Assembly (NCBI GenBank): GCA_014529675.2
Contig: CP076040.1
Location: forward strand, 62,001-126,000
Direction: 5' to 3'
Length of the DNA stretch: 64,000 bases
Origin: Opitutia bacterium ISCC 52
GTDB taxonomy: Bacteria; Verrucomicrobiota; Verrucomicrobiia; Opitutales; UBA2995
Shown: positions 1 to 8,141 of the stretch, in pieces
Layout of the letters: the number at the start of each line of letters is the position of its first letter
How positions within the stretch are numbered: position 1 is the first letter of the stretch
Translations under genes and position numbers: made by a program
The notes under the pieces: generated by a model
What the model was told of the DNA's origin: nothing
The model's input: only the letters and a program-made list of their open reading frames with translations
Database searches by the model: none

Positions 1-131
1 TGGGTGTGTGTATGGTGCTAACAATTGCCGTAAGTTTTCCGACCTAACCCCGGTTGAATTTTAGTAGCTCCCGGTACATCGAATTTAGCTCTGGGCTCCT
101 CTCTAATATTTAGACCTGAGTCCTCAAAAGT

Positions 132-162
132 GCCCTGGCTCTCGCAGCCAGGGCAAATTTTT
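132..162 (+). terminator. Possible intrinsic terminator hairpin
   Basis: A perfect 9-bp stem (GCCCTGGCT / AGCCAGGGC) with a 5-base loop is followed on the plus strand by AAATTTTT. It could end a plus-strand transcript entering from left of the window. The T tract is interrupted by three As, so this is a candidate only. No gene was recognised between position 1 and this hairpin. Confidence 0.4.
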
Positions 163-213
163 GTACCGGCAAAATGATTGGACAGCTTCCATTCTTCTTC
201 TAGCATCTTTTGT

Positions 214-468
214 ATGGGCCAAAACCTGTATTCGAGTCTCTCCATTTTCATTTTGGGCATGATTGCTGCATCGGTTGCTGCGACCGCTGCTCCGGATTTT
301 GAATCCCAGATTGCCCCCATATTCGAAGGGCACTGTCTTTCCTGTCATAACAGCACAGATGCTGAGGGCGACTTTGTGCTTCAAACAAAAGCCGAGGCTC
401 TGGAGCATCCTGATGCCATACTTCCAGGCCATTCGCTCAGGATCTTGGAAACTATTCCTTCCTCGTGA
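214..468 (+). pseudogene. 5' remnant of a planctomycete-type cytochrome c (PSCyt1) gene
   Basis: An ATG at 214 opens a signal peptide (hydrophobic core after GQNLYSS, cleavage near ATAAPDF) and the start of a PSCyt1 heme domain: FESQIAPIFEGHCLSCHNS with the heme motif CLSCH, then DAILPG. Complete members continue for hundreds of residues, as does the gene at 15975-18740. Here the match stops at about 430 and the frame runs into a stop at 466-468. From 430 the DNA matches the end of a sulfatase gene in another frame. It is best read as the 5' half of a deletion or recombination scar, probably non-functional. A short secreted product is possible but has no known precedent. Confidence 0.72.
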
Positions 469-712
469 GACCTCTTATCGTCACCCACATTATACGGGAA
501 CGGAAATCGGTCCAACCGAGGCCCTCCTGTTCAATGTCGTTGAGGATATCGGAAGTGAAAACAACCTTGCATCTGAACATCCTGATATTGTCGCCCGCTT
601 AAGTGCTCTTGCTGAAGTAGCGCGGGCCGATTTGGGAGATACGGACCGAGTGGGTGCAGGAGTCCGTGCAATAGGCCAAGTAGCAAACCCAACACCACGG
701 GTAAAAGAGTAG
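430..712 (+). pseudogene. 3' remnant of a sulfatase gene
   Basis: In the frame ending at 712 the translation reads AIRSGSWKLFLPRE, then LLFNVVEDIGSENNLASEHP, then ARADLGDTDRVGAGVRAIGQV. This is the standard C-terminal end of a formylglycine sulfatase: the RxGxWKL strand, the LYNL..D.GE..N motif and the tail helix. The catalytic N-terminal domain with CxPxR is absent. The frame is shifted by +1 relative to the PSCyt1 fragment joined to it, so a read-through fusion protein would not form. It has no start codon of its own. The family assignment is confident; the deletion history is inferred. Confidence 0.72.
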
Positions 713-778
713 CATAGGCATCTTGCCTCGCCGTGCCATAGCTCGCGGATCGACGGCTGGCCTGTGTATCCACAACTA

Positions 779-847
779 GGTAGGGACGGATCGCCGAGCC
801 GTCCGAAGAACTCTGACCAACGGCTCACTCGGCGATCGAGCCCTACC
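779..847. repeat. REP-like palindromic element, family A copy 1
   Basis: The left arm starts GGTAGGGACGGATCGCCGAG and ends GCCGTCC at 804. The right arm starts CGGCTCACTCGGCGATCGAG and ends CCCTACC at 847. The outer GGTAGGG/CCCTACC and the inner GATCGCCGAG/CTCGGCGATC pair to form a long imperfect hairpin. The same design recurs at 28338-28418 and, with arms split, at 55825-56192. It is extragenic and near-palindromic, as REP elements are. It lies between the sulfatase remnant and the convergent gene ending at 1102. Confidence 0.75.
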
Positions 848-929
848 ACTTCAGGAGATGTGCGTATGAAAACTAAAGTAATCTAGGTTGGTTTACCCAT
901 GCTCTAGGTCTTGTGTATAAGCCTGTGCT

Positions 930-966
930 ATTCCTTCGTTACCTCCGTTGCCTTCTGTTCAAAATT
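930..966. repeat. Dispersed purine-rich repeat (TTGAACAGAAG type), copy 1
   Basis: On the minus strand this reads AATTTTGAACAGAAGGCAAC followed by GGAGGTAACGAAGGAAT. The same core, TTGAACAGAAG then AACGAAGG, occurs at 55979-56008, and a third degenerate inverted piece is at 56104-56122. Two well-preserved copies 55 kb apart in non-coding DNA, each beside a family A element, support a real dispersed repeat. No function is known to me. Confidence 0.55.
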
Positions 967-979
967 CTATCGCTAGAAG

Positions 980-1006
980 GGTAGGGCAAGGGCCTCCGGC
1001 CCTACC
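980..1006. repeat. Short REP-like hairpin, family A variant
   Basis: GGTAGGGC at 980-987 pairs exactly with GCCCTACC at 999-1006, with an inner GGCC/GGCC extension. It shares the GGTAGGG...CCCTACC ends of the family A elements but has a shorter, different core. Confidence 0.6.
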
Positions 1007-1054
1007 GAATTCTTACGCCTCAGCCAATCTACTCTTCTGTTTCGTATAACGATG

Positions 1055-1087
1055 TAACTCGGCGCGGCGAGACGCCGTCGCCCTACC
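1055..1087. repeat. REP-like partial element, family A variant
   Basis: A GC-rich inverted repeat, CGGCG-AGA-CGCCG, is followed by TCGCCCTACC, the right-arm ending shared with family A elements. The matching GGTAGGG left end is missing, so this is probably a half or degenerate copy. It lies immediately downstream of the stop codon at 1102. Confidence 0.5.
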
Positions 1088-1101
1088 TATTCAGGTGCTG
1101 C

Positions 1102-4100
1102 TCACTCGTCCAACAACAATGCGATCAAATCTCGCATCTGCTGCTTGTCGATGGCGTGTTCAAGACCTTCGGGCATCAACGAACGGTTCGAGGCTTTTAT
1201 AGATTTTATGTTTTGTCTTAAAATTGTTTCTTCCGCCCCACCTGCTCGTTGAAGGGTGATACTTGCGGGTGACTCCGATTCGATCCGTCCGCTAACCAGG
1301 CTACCATCCAGAAGTTCAATGAAGTACTGGGTGTAGCTGGCCAGGACATCGCGATTGGGATCGAGAATCTGAACCATCAATGATTCAGCAGTTCGGTTCT
1401 GGATCGTGGCCATGTCGGGGCCTACCCGTAAGCCTTTGGTTCCGAGCCGATGGCAAACCATACACTGCTGTTCGAAAATGCTACGCCCCCGTTCCTTGTC
1501 TCCTAGCAGGTCCAATGCGCTTCGGTAATCGTCGATAACTGCATCCCGGCTGCTGGCCCCTTGTCCGAATAATTTAATGGCGTGGTTTTTAATATCTGCC
1601 GATGGGTGCTCTTTTAGCAGGTCCTGCCTGACCGATGTTATTTCACCTCGCACAATTTGATTGGTCTCCACCGCCTCGAGCAGTTCACGGGTCCAGGATT
1701 CACGGCTGAGAAGCGTTTCAATGGTTTCACTGCGAACTTGAGGTGATTGTTTTGGAAAGGCTTCAATGAGTGCGGATCCAGTTTCGTCTATTCCAAATCC
1801 CGATAGGACTGCCAGGGCCGATAATTGGATGGTGGAAGTCTCGCTTGCAGAGAGCAGTTTGGTCAGCGGCTCTGAAACGGTTTCATACACCCCATGGGCC
1901 AAAGTGTTTACCGCCTGTTTGCGTCGGCTTTCATTCTCAGTGGAGCTGGATAAAGTCTCCATGGCTCCTTCGATGAGTTCCTCGATGAGCTTTCCGGTGG
2001 AGGGATCACTTTGTGCCACGCGGCTTAAGTTTGTCTGGGCACGCAGTTGGCCTTCTCCCAACGCAAGCACCATGGACCGGGTCTTTGAGTGATCTGCGTC
2101 ACTAATCAACGTGAGAGCTTTTTGAATTTCTTCTTCCTGGTTCCGTGCTCCAATCACCTGAAGAAGAAGCCTTAAAAACTCGGGACTCTGTTTCGATTGT
2201 GGGGCAGCTACTTCGAGTATCTTAATCGCCATTTCTGGAACAGCGCTTAGGACGGCTGTGCGTATCCAGATATCCTCTACATCGCGTTGGGCTATCCCGG
2301 CCAGCGTGGCCGCTACTTTTGAATCGTCGACCGAACCCAAGGATAAGGCAGCCTGAAATCGTACATGGGGATCTGAATCCTTTGCCAGTTGCATGACGCG
2401 TTTCAGAATACCAGAGTGAGATTGAAGATGAGACTCAGCCAGGACAATGGCATGCTTTCTGACACCACTGCTCTTATCTCGAAGAGCATTTTCAATATCG
2501 CTTGCTTCCAATGCGCCCAGACCTTCGAGAGAGTGGAGTGCATGAAGTCGGGCCAGCTCGCTCTTGCTCGATTTCAGTAATTCACGAAGCAGTGGTACTG
2601 CTGAAGCATCCTGGCTTTGGAAAATTAATCGACTTGCCGTTTCTCGCCACCAGCTGTTCGGATTCTCCAGAGTGGAAACCCACTCAGCCAAGGAGGCTTC
2701 CCCTAATTGAGGCGGTGGAGGAGCCTTGAAGCCTTTGGGTGCCAATCGGTAGATACGACCATAGTTTTCTCCACTACTGAAATCCGTTTTGGCATAAATA
2801 TCATCCGGGAGTGAGTCGGGGGTTTCAATAAACTCCCGGTACATGTCCGAGATATGCAGTGTGCCATCCGGTGCATTTGAAAAATTAGTCGGGCGAAACC
2901 AGTTGTCGTTGGAGCGAACAAACTCAGTCTCTTTATCAACGCGAACGGCTTTAAAGATTGCTCCGTCTTTTTCGAGAACTCGGCGGTGCACAATATTACT
3001 CTGCACGTCACCAACAAAAAGGTTTCCTTTGGCTGAGTCCGGATAGGCATCCCCACGATAAATAGTGACACCCGTTGTTCCTGTAAATACATCGTGAGCA
3101 ACGAAGGGTGCGGCATACACACGGTCTGCAGCCAGACGCACTTTGGTGCGAGCCTTACGCCAGGGCTCGGGAGGACTGATGCGGTAGACATCATCGCCTT
3201 CCCAGATTTCAGCTAGGAGATTGGAAACTGGAAGGTAGGGATTCCTCTCGAGATAGTGCGAAGGTAAGACTACCTGAACGGCCGGCTTCGAATTTTCACA
3301 GATGAATCGGTTACCCCAGTCGTCGATGGAATTTCCATATTGTTGCGAGCCGGAAATCGTTTGGAATTCCAGCGTTTCCGGATGAAAACGAAAATCCCGA
3401 TTGCGTAATGAAAGTGTTTTGGTATCTGGGTCGTTGACGGAACGAATATCTCCACTGCTATTTGAGCCTGCACCATAGATCCAATTGTCTAGTCCCCAGA
3501 TCAAATTGTTGGCTGTGCCTTCATCGTTGCGGAAGCCAAAACCGGTGAACAGTTTCTCACGAACTTCCGCTTCACCGTCACCATCCGTGTCTTTGAAATA
3601 CCAGAGGTCAGGAGCCGCCACTACATAGACGCCGCCCTTCCAGGGTAGAATTCCGGTGGGCCACTCAATATTGTTGGCGAAGACTTGGCTCCATTCGTAG
3701 TGGCCGTCGCCGTCTAAATCTCTTAGCATCCGAATGCGTCCATCGGGTCGATGGCTGACGCCTCCCTTCGAAGGAAACTTCAAATACTCGGCCACATACA
3801 TCTGACCATTTTCATCGTAGGAAATAAGGATGGGTTCCACGACGTTGGGTTCTGCAACTACTAGTTGCATTTCAAAACCCTCTGCAACCTCAAATGATTG
3901 TATCGCATCTTCTACGCTACGTGGGGGTATCCGGAAATCGTTCTCCTCTGGCACTTGCCCAAGCAACTTTTCCATCGCTTCGGTCAGGATGGCTTCTGCT
4001 TCTGGGCCGACATTGGATGCGCGGTCACTGGTTTCGTATCCGCCCTCCTCGTAGGCAATAGCGGTACCAATGTAGCCGGGGCCATACTCGCCATAGGCTG

Positions 4101-5316
4101 CCATGGCTACGTCGAGATCAGGTCGCATCGCTTTGGCGGCTAATTGATATTCAACGAACAGTTCCCCGGGCATGTTCAACACTCGCGCCTTACCCACGCT
4201 CAAACAGGAGATGTTGATGGCATGTCCCTCATTATAGCGACGGAGCCAAGCTAACTTATCCACCTCGGTGAGAAACGCGTCTTCTGCTTGACCCGACTTC
4301 AATAGTTCAAGGAGCTTCTCCTCATCAATATGATCCGCAGGCTCCAGACGCACCGGTTCTATGGCCCAACCGATGTCGTCAGCAGTAAGCGGATGTTTCA
4401 AAGTGGTGGTCCAGGCCTTTCGCATGCCTTGTGCCAGGCGGTCGGCCAAAACCATTCGATTTTCCGTATCACCGTCATTGTATTTACCTGCACCGATGTT
4501 TCCACCTGCTCCGTTGAAATGCACATGCAAAGCCGCTGGCTGTCCTTGCCCACGAATGAATCGAGCAATTCCGGGAAAGTCCGGACTGGGAACGCCGGTA
4601 CGGTAGTAGCTTTGCGGGTGGCAGGCGTAGTAACTCAGAACAGCCACCGGTTGATCTTCGTTCCAAAACGAAAGTAAGGACACTTCCGGATCGATCACGC
4701 CTTCCGGTTCGGCTCGAAGCCTTGGGTCAGTCGTTCGAGTCCAACGCATTTCTCTAAATGTACCGTCTTCCTCAAGCATGCGACGATTGGAGGCGATCTT
4801 TTCAACTTCCACTTCTCCCCAACCATAATGCGTGACAGGTTGCGCATCTGGAAGGGCGTCTCGAATCGCATCGGCTGCGCGCTTGATAACGACTCGTGCA
4901 AAGTCACTTTGTAGCCGCGCGTAGCCTTCCAGTCCGAGCTCCTTAACAATCTTTTCAGCTGTAAAGTCGGCCCCGGGCGCGTCGTGTTGATGCAGCGCAT
5001 GAACGGCAACATGTTGGCGATCTGTTCCTGCTGCGTCGGCCAGGGCATCTCGAAACACGTCCTGTGCTTCATTCGAAACGCCTATCCAATCAATCGCGCC
5101 CATGACGATAGGTTTGTCGATTCCAGTTATGACAATTCCACGAAATCGGATGGTCAGTTCGTTGTGATGGTGAACTTCGTCATAGGCCATCATTGAACCT
5201 ACAGGTGGCGTTGCATCTACATCAAACGTGGCCACCCGAACTTCCTCAGCCTTGGCCTCGATAAGAGCGAGCGAAATAAAACAGATAGAAAGCAGAATGG
5301 GAAATAAGCGTCGCAT
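1102..5316 (-). CDS. Ceramidase-like domain fused to PVC-type heme-binding dehydrogenase
   Basis: A 1404-residue exported protein starting with signal peptide MRRLFPILLSICFISLALI. Residues about 24-455 resemble the N-terminal domain of neutral/alkaline non-lysosomal ceramidase: the opening FDVDATPP, the His-rich HALHQHDAPGADF and GAGGNIGAGKYN, as expected for its zinc amidohydrolase core. Residues about 470-880 form a PVC membrane-bound dehydrogenase propeller (FEVAEGFEMQLVVAEPNVVE, DGDGHYEW, DTDGDGEAE). HEAT-like helices follow, then a C-terminal cytochrome c domain with CMVCH at 1285-1289. The gene is third in a leftward set, 26 bases after the sulfatase. The likely role is periplasmic amide cleavage coupled to, or merely tethered with, redox chemistry; the substrate is unknown and ceramide is not implied. 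Confidence 0.85.
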   Translation of the reverse strand: MRRLFPILLSICFISLALIEAKAEEVRVATFDVDATPPVGSMMAYDEVHHHNELTIRFRGIVITGIDKPIVMGAIDWIGVSNEAQDVFRDALADAAGTDRQHVAVHALHQHDAPGADFTAEKIVKELGLEGYARLQSDFARVVIKRAADAIRDALPDAQPVTHYGWGEVEVEKIASNRRMLEEDGTFREMRWTRTTDPRLRAEPEGVIDPEVSLLSFWNEDQPVAVLSYYACHPQSYYRTGVPSPDFPGIARFIRGQGQPAALHVHFNGAGGNIGAGKYNDGDTENRMVLADRLAQGMRKAWTTTLKHPLTADDIGWAIEPVRLEPADHIDEEKLLELLKSGQAEDAFLTEVDKLAWLRRYNEGHAINISCLSVGKARVLNMPGELFVEYQLAAKAMRPDLDVAMAAYGEYGPGYIGTAIAYEEGGYETSDRASNVGPEAEAILTEAMEKLLGQVPEENDFRIPPRSVEDAIQSFEVAEGFEMQLVVAEPNVVEPILISYDENGQMYVAEYLKFPSKGGVSHRPDGRIRMLRDLDGDGHYEWSQVFANNIEWPTGILPWKGGVYVVAAPDLWYFKDTDGDGEAEVREKLFTGFGFRNDEGTANNLIWGLDNWIYGAGSNSSGDIRSVNDPDTKTLSLRNRDFRFHPETLEFQTISGSQQYGNSIDDWGNRFICENSKPAVQVVLPSHYLERNPYLPVSNLLAEIWEGDDVYRISPPEPWRKARTKVRLAADRVYAAPFVAHDVFTGTTGVTIYRGDAYPDSAKGNLFVGDVQSNIVHRRVLEKDGAIFKAVRVDKETEFVRSNDNWFRPTNFSNAPDGTLHISDMYREFIETPDSLPDDIYAKTDFSSGENYGRIYRLAPKGFKAPPPPQLGEASLAEWVSTLENPNSWWRETASRLIFQSQDASAVPLLRELLKSSKSELARLHALHSLEGLGALEASDIENALRDKSSGVRKHAIVLAESHLQSHSGILKRVMQLAKDSDPHVRFQAALSLGSVDDSKVAATLAGIAQRDVEDIWIRTAVLSAVPEMAIKILEVAAPQSKQSPEFLRLLLQVIGARNQEEEIQKALTLISDADHSKTRSMVLALGEGQLRAQTNLSRVAQSDPSTGKLIEELIEGAMETLSSSTENESRRKQAVNTLAHGVYETVSEPLTKLLSASETSTIQLSALAVLSGFGIDETGSALIEAFPKQSPQVRSETIETLLSRESWTRELLEAVETNQIVRGEITSVRQDLLKEHPSADIKNHAIKLFGQGASSRDAVIDDYRSALDLLGDKERGRSIFEQQCMVCHRLGTKGLRVGPDMATIQNRTAESLMVQILDPNRDVLASYTQYFIELLDGSLVSGRIESESPASITLQRAGGAEETILRQNIKSIKASNRSLMPEGLEHAIDKQQMRDLIALLLDE

Positions 5317-5342
5317 GGTTCTTATGAGATTGATCGAGAAAA

Positions 5343-6716
5343 TTAGTTTGAGTTTGTTCTGGCGGCTTTGTTGATGAGTGCCTGATTACGTTGGTCGTAA
5401 AGGGGAGGATCTATGTTAGCCTCCCATTGATCCAGCATACTGCTCATGCCAAGGGCGAGCTCCATGTTGGAATCAATCAGGTTGTTCTGTTCAGCTATAT
5501 CGCTTTCCAGGTTAAACAGAAATTGTTCGCCGGCAGGAGTGTCCAGATACTTCCACTTGCCTAATCGGACCGCGCGTTGTTCCACGACTTTGCTTCGGTG
5601 AGGGTCCAGGGCTCGCCTGAAAAACAAGGGCCGCATAGTCAGCGCTTGTCCTCCTTTCAGGATAGGCATCAGGTCTTTCCCGTCTAGGGGCCTGCCCTTG
5701 GGAGGCGACCCTCCAGCCAGCTTTAATAGTGTCGCGGTCCAGTCTATCGTTTGTATTGGTATATCAGATACGGACCCGCCGAAAATGACTTCTGGCCATC
5801 GAGCGATCGCGGGCACGCGAATGCCACCTTCCCATAGACTTCCCTTGAGCCCTTTCAGCGGAGCATTTCTTGCCAGCTTTTCGCCGCCATTATCACTTGT
5901 GAAAATGATGAGTGTGTTGTCGCTGAGATTGAGTGAGTCGATGGTATCAACGATGCGCCCTACAGCCTTGTCCAAACTCTCCACCATGGGGATGTAATGA
6001 TCATCGCGGTTTCCCTCATGCCAGCTGAATTCCGAGTTTCCATCTTCGGGCCCTTGGAAGGGGAAGTGGGGTGCGTTGAAGGATGCGAATAGGAAGAAGG
6101 GTTCTTCTTTCATCTCTTCTATGAATTGGACGGCGTAGTCTGCAGTAAGATCTGTCACATAACCATCCGGATGAATAGCTTCCTCATTAATAAACAGATC
6201 ATGTGTCCCCGTCTTATCGTAGTATTCGAAGTAGTTTACATTGCCACCTAAGCAACCGAAGAAATGATCGAAACCGTGCTGGTTGGGCCTCCAACCATCC
6301 TCATAGCCTAAGTGCCACTTTCCCGACAGCGCCGTTTGATAGCCTGCTTCTTTCAGCATGGAAGCGAGAGACATCTCTGTTGGAGGCAAGCCTTCATCCG
6401 GTGCCTGATACCAGACCGCCCATTCCAGGCCCAAGCGCTGAAAGTATCGCCCAGTCATAAAGGCCGCTCGGGTAGGGGAGCAGATAGCGCTGTTCGAGTA
6501 GTTCGAGGTGAAGCGCATACCCTCCTGTGCCAAACCATTCAGGTTTGGAGTCTCTATGTCAGGTGCTCCAAAACTACCGATATCACCATAGCCCAAATCA
6601 TCGGCCAGAATGAATATGAGGTTCGGCTTATCCTCAGGTTGTTGAACGGGGTTCTGAGCCGTTAAAGAAATACTCAACAGCAAGAGGCAGCCTATTCTGA
6701 ATAAGGCTTTTTTCAC
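5343..6716 (-). CDS. Secreted sulfatase (formylglycine type)
   Basis: A 457-residue type I sulfatase hydrolysing sulfate esters outside the cytoplasm. It has an N-terminal signal peptide ending near SLTAQNP, the metal-binding stretch LIFILADDLGYGD (residues 33-45) and the active-site motif CSPTR with the formylglycine Cys at 79. SGKWHLG follows, then TSDNGG and the C-terminal FLFNLESDIAEQNNL. No maturase for converting the Cys to formylglycine is in the window. It lies 10 bases after the Gfo/Idh/MocA gene and 26 bases before the ceramidase-like gene, so the three are probably co-transcribed. The substrate cannot be read from the sequence. Confidence 0.93.
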   Translation of the reverse strand: MKKALFRIGCLLLLSISLTAQNPVQQPEDKPNLIFILADDLGYGDIGSFGAPDIETPNLNGLAQEGMRFTSNYSNSAICSPTRAAFMTGRYFQRLGLEWAVWYQAPDEGLPPTEMSLASMLKEAGYQTALSGKWHLGYEDGWRPNQHGFDHFFGCLGGNVNYFEYYDKTGTHDLFINEEAIHPDGYVTDLTADYAVQFIEEMKEEPFFLFASFNAPHFPFQGPEDGNSEFSWHEGNRDDHYIPMVESLDKAVGRIVDTIDSLNLSDNTLIIFTSDNGGEKLARNAPLKGLKGSLWEGGIRVPAIARWPEVIFGGSVSDIPIQTIDWTATLLKLAGGSPPKGRPLDGKDLMPILKGGQALTMRPLFFRRALDPHRSKVVEQRAVRLGKWKYLDTPAGEQFLFNLESDIAEQNNLIDSNMELALGMSSMLDQWEANIDPPLYDQRNQALINKAARTNSN

Positions 6717-6726
6717 GCTACCAGAG

Positions 6727-8007
6727 TCAGACCTTTGGTTTCCAACCTTTGCGGTAAGGTTTCGTCCAAAGCTTCATTGCTTCCGGATTATTTTTTATGC
6801 GTCCCCTTTCCGGACTTATATCGAGGACAGATTTCGTGCGGTAAGCAATGTTGCCCAGGTGACACCAATGGGTGCTCTTTTGCCCTTCCTCAATTTCCTG
6901 TGTAAGTGGGGTTCCTTTGCGTATCGCATCGCACATATTTTGGAAGTGAGGAACGTCGCCAGGGGTCCCGGCTCGTTCGCTGATCATCCTGCCTTTAAGG
7001 TCGTAGACTTTATAACCCGAGAAATCAAACGCCATGGTTCCGCCTTCGCCGTAGAAGGTGCAGAAGGAAATGTTTTCTTCAGGGCGACGGTGGCAACTAC
7101 TGCCATCCCAGGAGGCTCCCGCTTCACCAAATTCAAATTGAGCTACACCGGTATCGGGGGTCTCCTGATCGTCGTCAAAATAGTGCCTGGTTCCAAAGTA
7201 GCTTACCTTGGTCGGGTACTCTACACCCATACCCCAACGAGCCAGGTCCAGGGAATGCACGCCGTTGTTGATGATTTCTCCGCCGCCGTAGAGCCAATGC
7301 CAGTGCCAATTATAGTGGATCAGGTTGTCCTTGTAAGGGCGTTCCGGGATGGGACCCTGCCACAGATCGTAGTCCAGGTGGTCGGGCACAGCCGCCGGCT
7401 TGCCTTTGCCAATTCCTGCCCTGGCATTGATATACCAGGTGCGGGCATGCAGGATCTTTCCAATCGCTCCATCATGGAGTTGTTGCATTCCTTGAATCAT
7501 TGATTCGTAGCTGCGCCGTTGAGTGCCCAGTTGAACTTTACGGTCATACTTTCGAGCAGCCTTCACCATCAACTCACCTTCCTCGGGTGTATGGCTGCCG
7601 GGCTTTTCTACGTAAACATGTTTACCGGCTTCACAGGCCAGAATGGTGGCGGGTGCTTGCCAGAAGTTGGGAGCTGCGATGGATAAGATATCGACCGACT
7701 TGTCCTCCAGGATATCGCGAAAGTCTCCAGTCACTTTTGCTGGGTTCTTTTGATTGTTATTGGCCAATTTAGCTCCGGCCGCCGCACGGTTTTTATCCAC
7801 GTCGCAGACATAAGCGATCTCTACATTGGGCACCGCTTGGAAACCAGTGATGTGAGCCATTCCTCGTTTCAACCCCATGACGCCTACTCTCAGTTTTTGG
7901 GAGGGTGCCTTTTGCCCATGGAGCGATGGGAACACGGCGAAGGAGGCGACGCCTGCCAGGCTGGTGTTTTTGACAAAGTTTCTTCGTGATAGGGTAGAAT
8001 CTTGCAT
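6727..8007 (-). CDS. Tat-exported Gfo/Idh/MocA family oxidoreductase
   Basis: A 426-residue NAD(P)-dependent sugar or inositol dehydrogenase-like protein. I start it at the ATG at 8007, which places the twin-arginine motif LSRRNFVKNTSLAGVASF at the N-terminus; an ATG at 8046 and a TTG at 8073 also lie in frame. The Rossmann fold starts at KLRVGVMGLKRG, and HVYVEKPGSHTPEEGELMV carries the family EKP motif with its catalytic lysine. A C-terminal alpha/beta domain follows (YGGGEIINNGVHSLDLARW). It leads the set with the sulfatase and ceramidase-like gene and is divergent from the fusion gene at 8142. Tat export implies folding with a bound nucleotide. Substrate unknown. Confidence 0.88.
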   Translation of the reverse strand: MQDSTLSRRNFVKNTSLAGVASFAVFPSLHGQKAPSQKLRVGVMGLKRGMAHITGFQAVPNVEIAYVCDVDKNRAAAGAKLANNNQKNPAKVTGDFRDILEDKSVDILSIAAPNFWQAPATILACEAGKHVYVEKPGSHTPEEGELMVKAARKYDRKVQLGTQRRSYESMIQGMQQLHDGAIGKILHARTWYINARAGIGKGKPAAVPDHLDYDLWQGPIPERPYKDNLIHYNWHWHWLYGGGEIINNGVHSLDLARWGMGVEYPTKVSYFGTRHYFDDDQETPDTGVAQFEFGEAGASWDGSSCHRRPEENISFCTFYGEGGTMAFDFSGYKVYDLKGRMISERAGTPGDVPHFQNMCDAIRKGTPLTQEIEEGQKSTHWCHLGNIAYRTKSVLDISPERGRIKNNPEAMKLWTKPYRKGWKPKV

Positions 8008-8141
8008 TGAGAATTGGGTTGAATACCTGTCGAAAGAGAACCGCATTGTGGAGCCCGTGGTGAGGCCGAACAAGGGAAAAGGATTTCATTCTCTCCTTTC
8101 TTGTCAGACTCGCCATGCTCCGACACTCTTACCGTAACTCT
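8008..8141. promoter_or_regulatory. Divergent promoter region
   Basis: This gap separates two divergently transcribed genes, both containing Gfo/Idh/MocA domains, so it must hold promoters for both. Its exact width depends on start choice (ATG at 8007 or 8046 leftward, 8115 or 8142 rightward). I could not pick convincing -35/-10 boxes or a palindromic operator. Confidence 0.4.

Noticed and set aside
18-320. 100-codon minus-strand frame at the left edge
   Set aside because: It has no family resemblance, overlaps the clear PSCyt1 fragment on the other strand and spans a hairpin; treated as chance.
6859-7503. Long plus-strand frame of 214 codons opposite the Gfo/Idh/MocA gene
   Set aside because: It lies entirely antisense to a well-supported gene and shows no independent family features; a codon-bias shadow.
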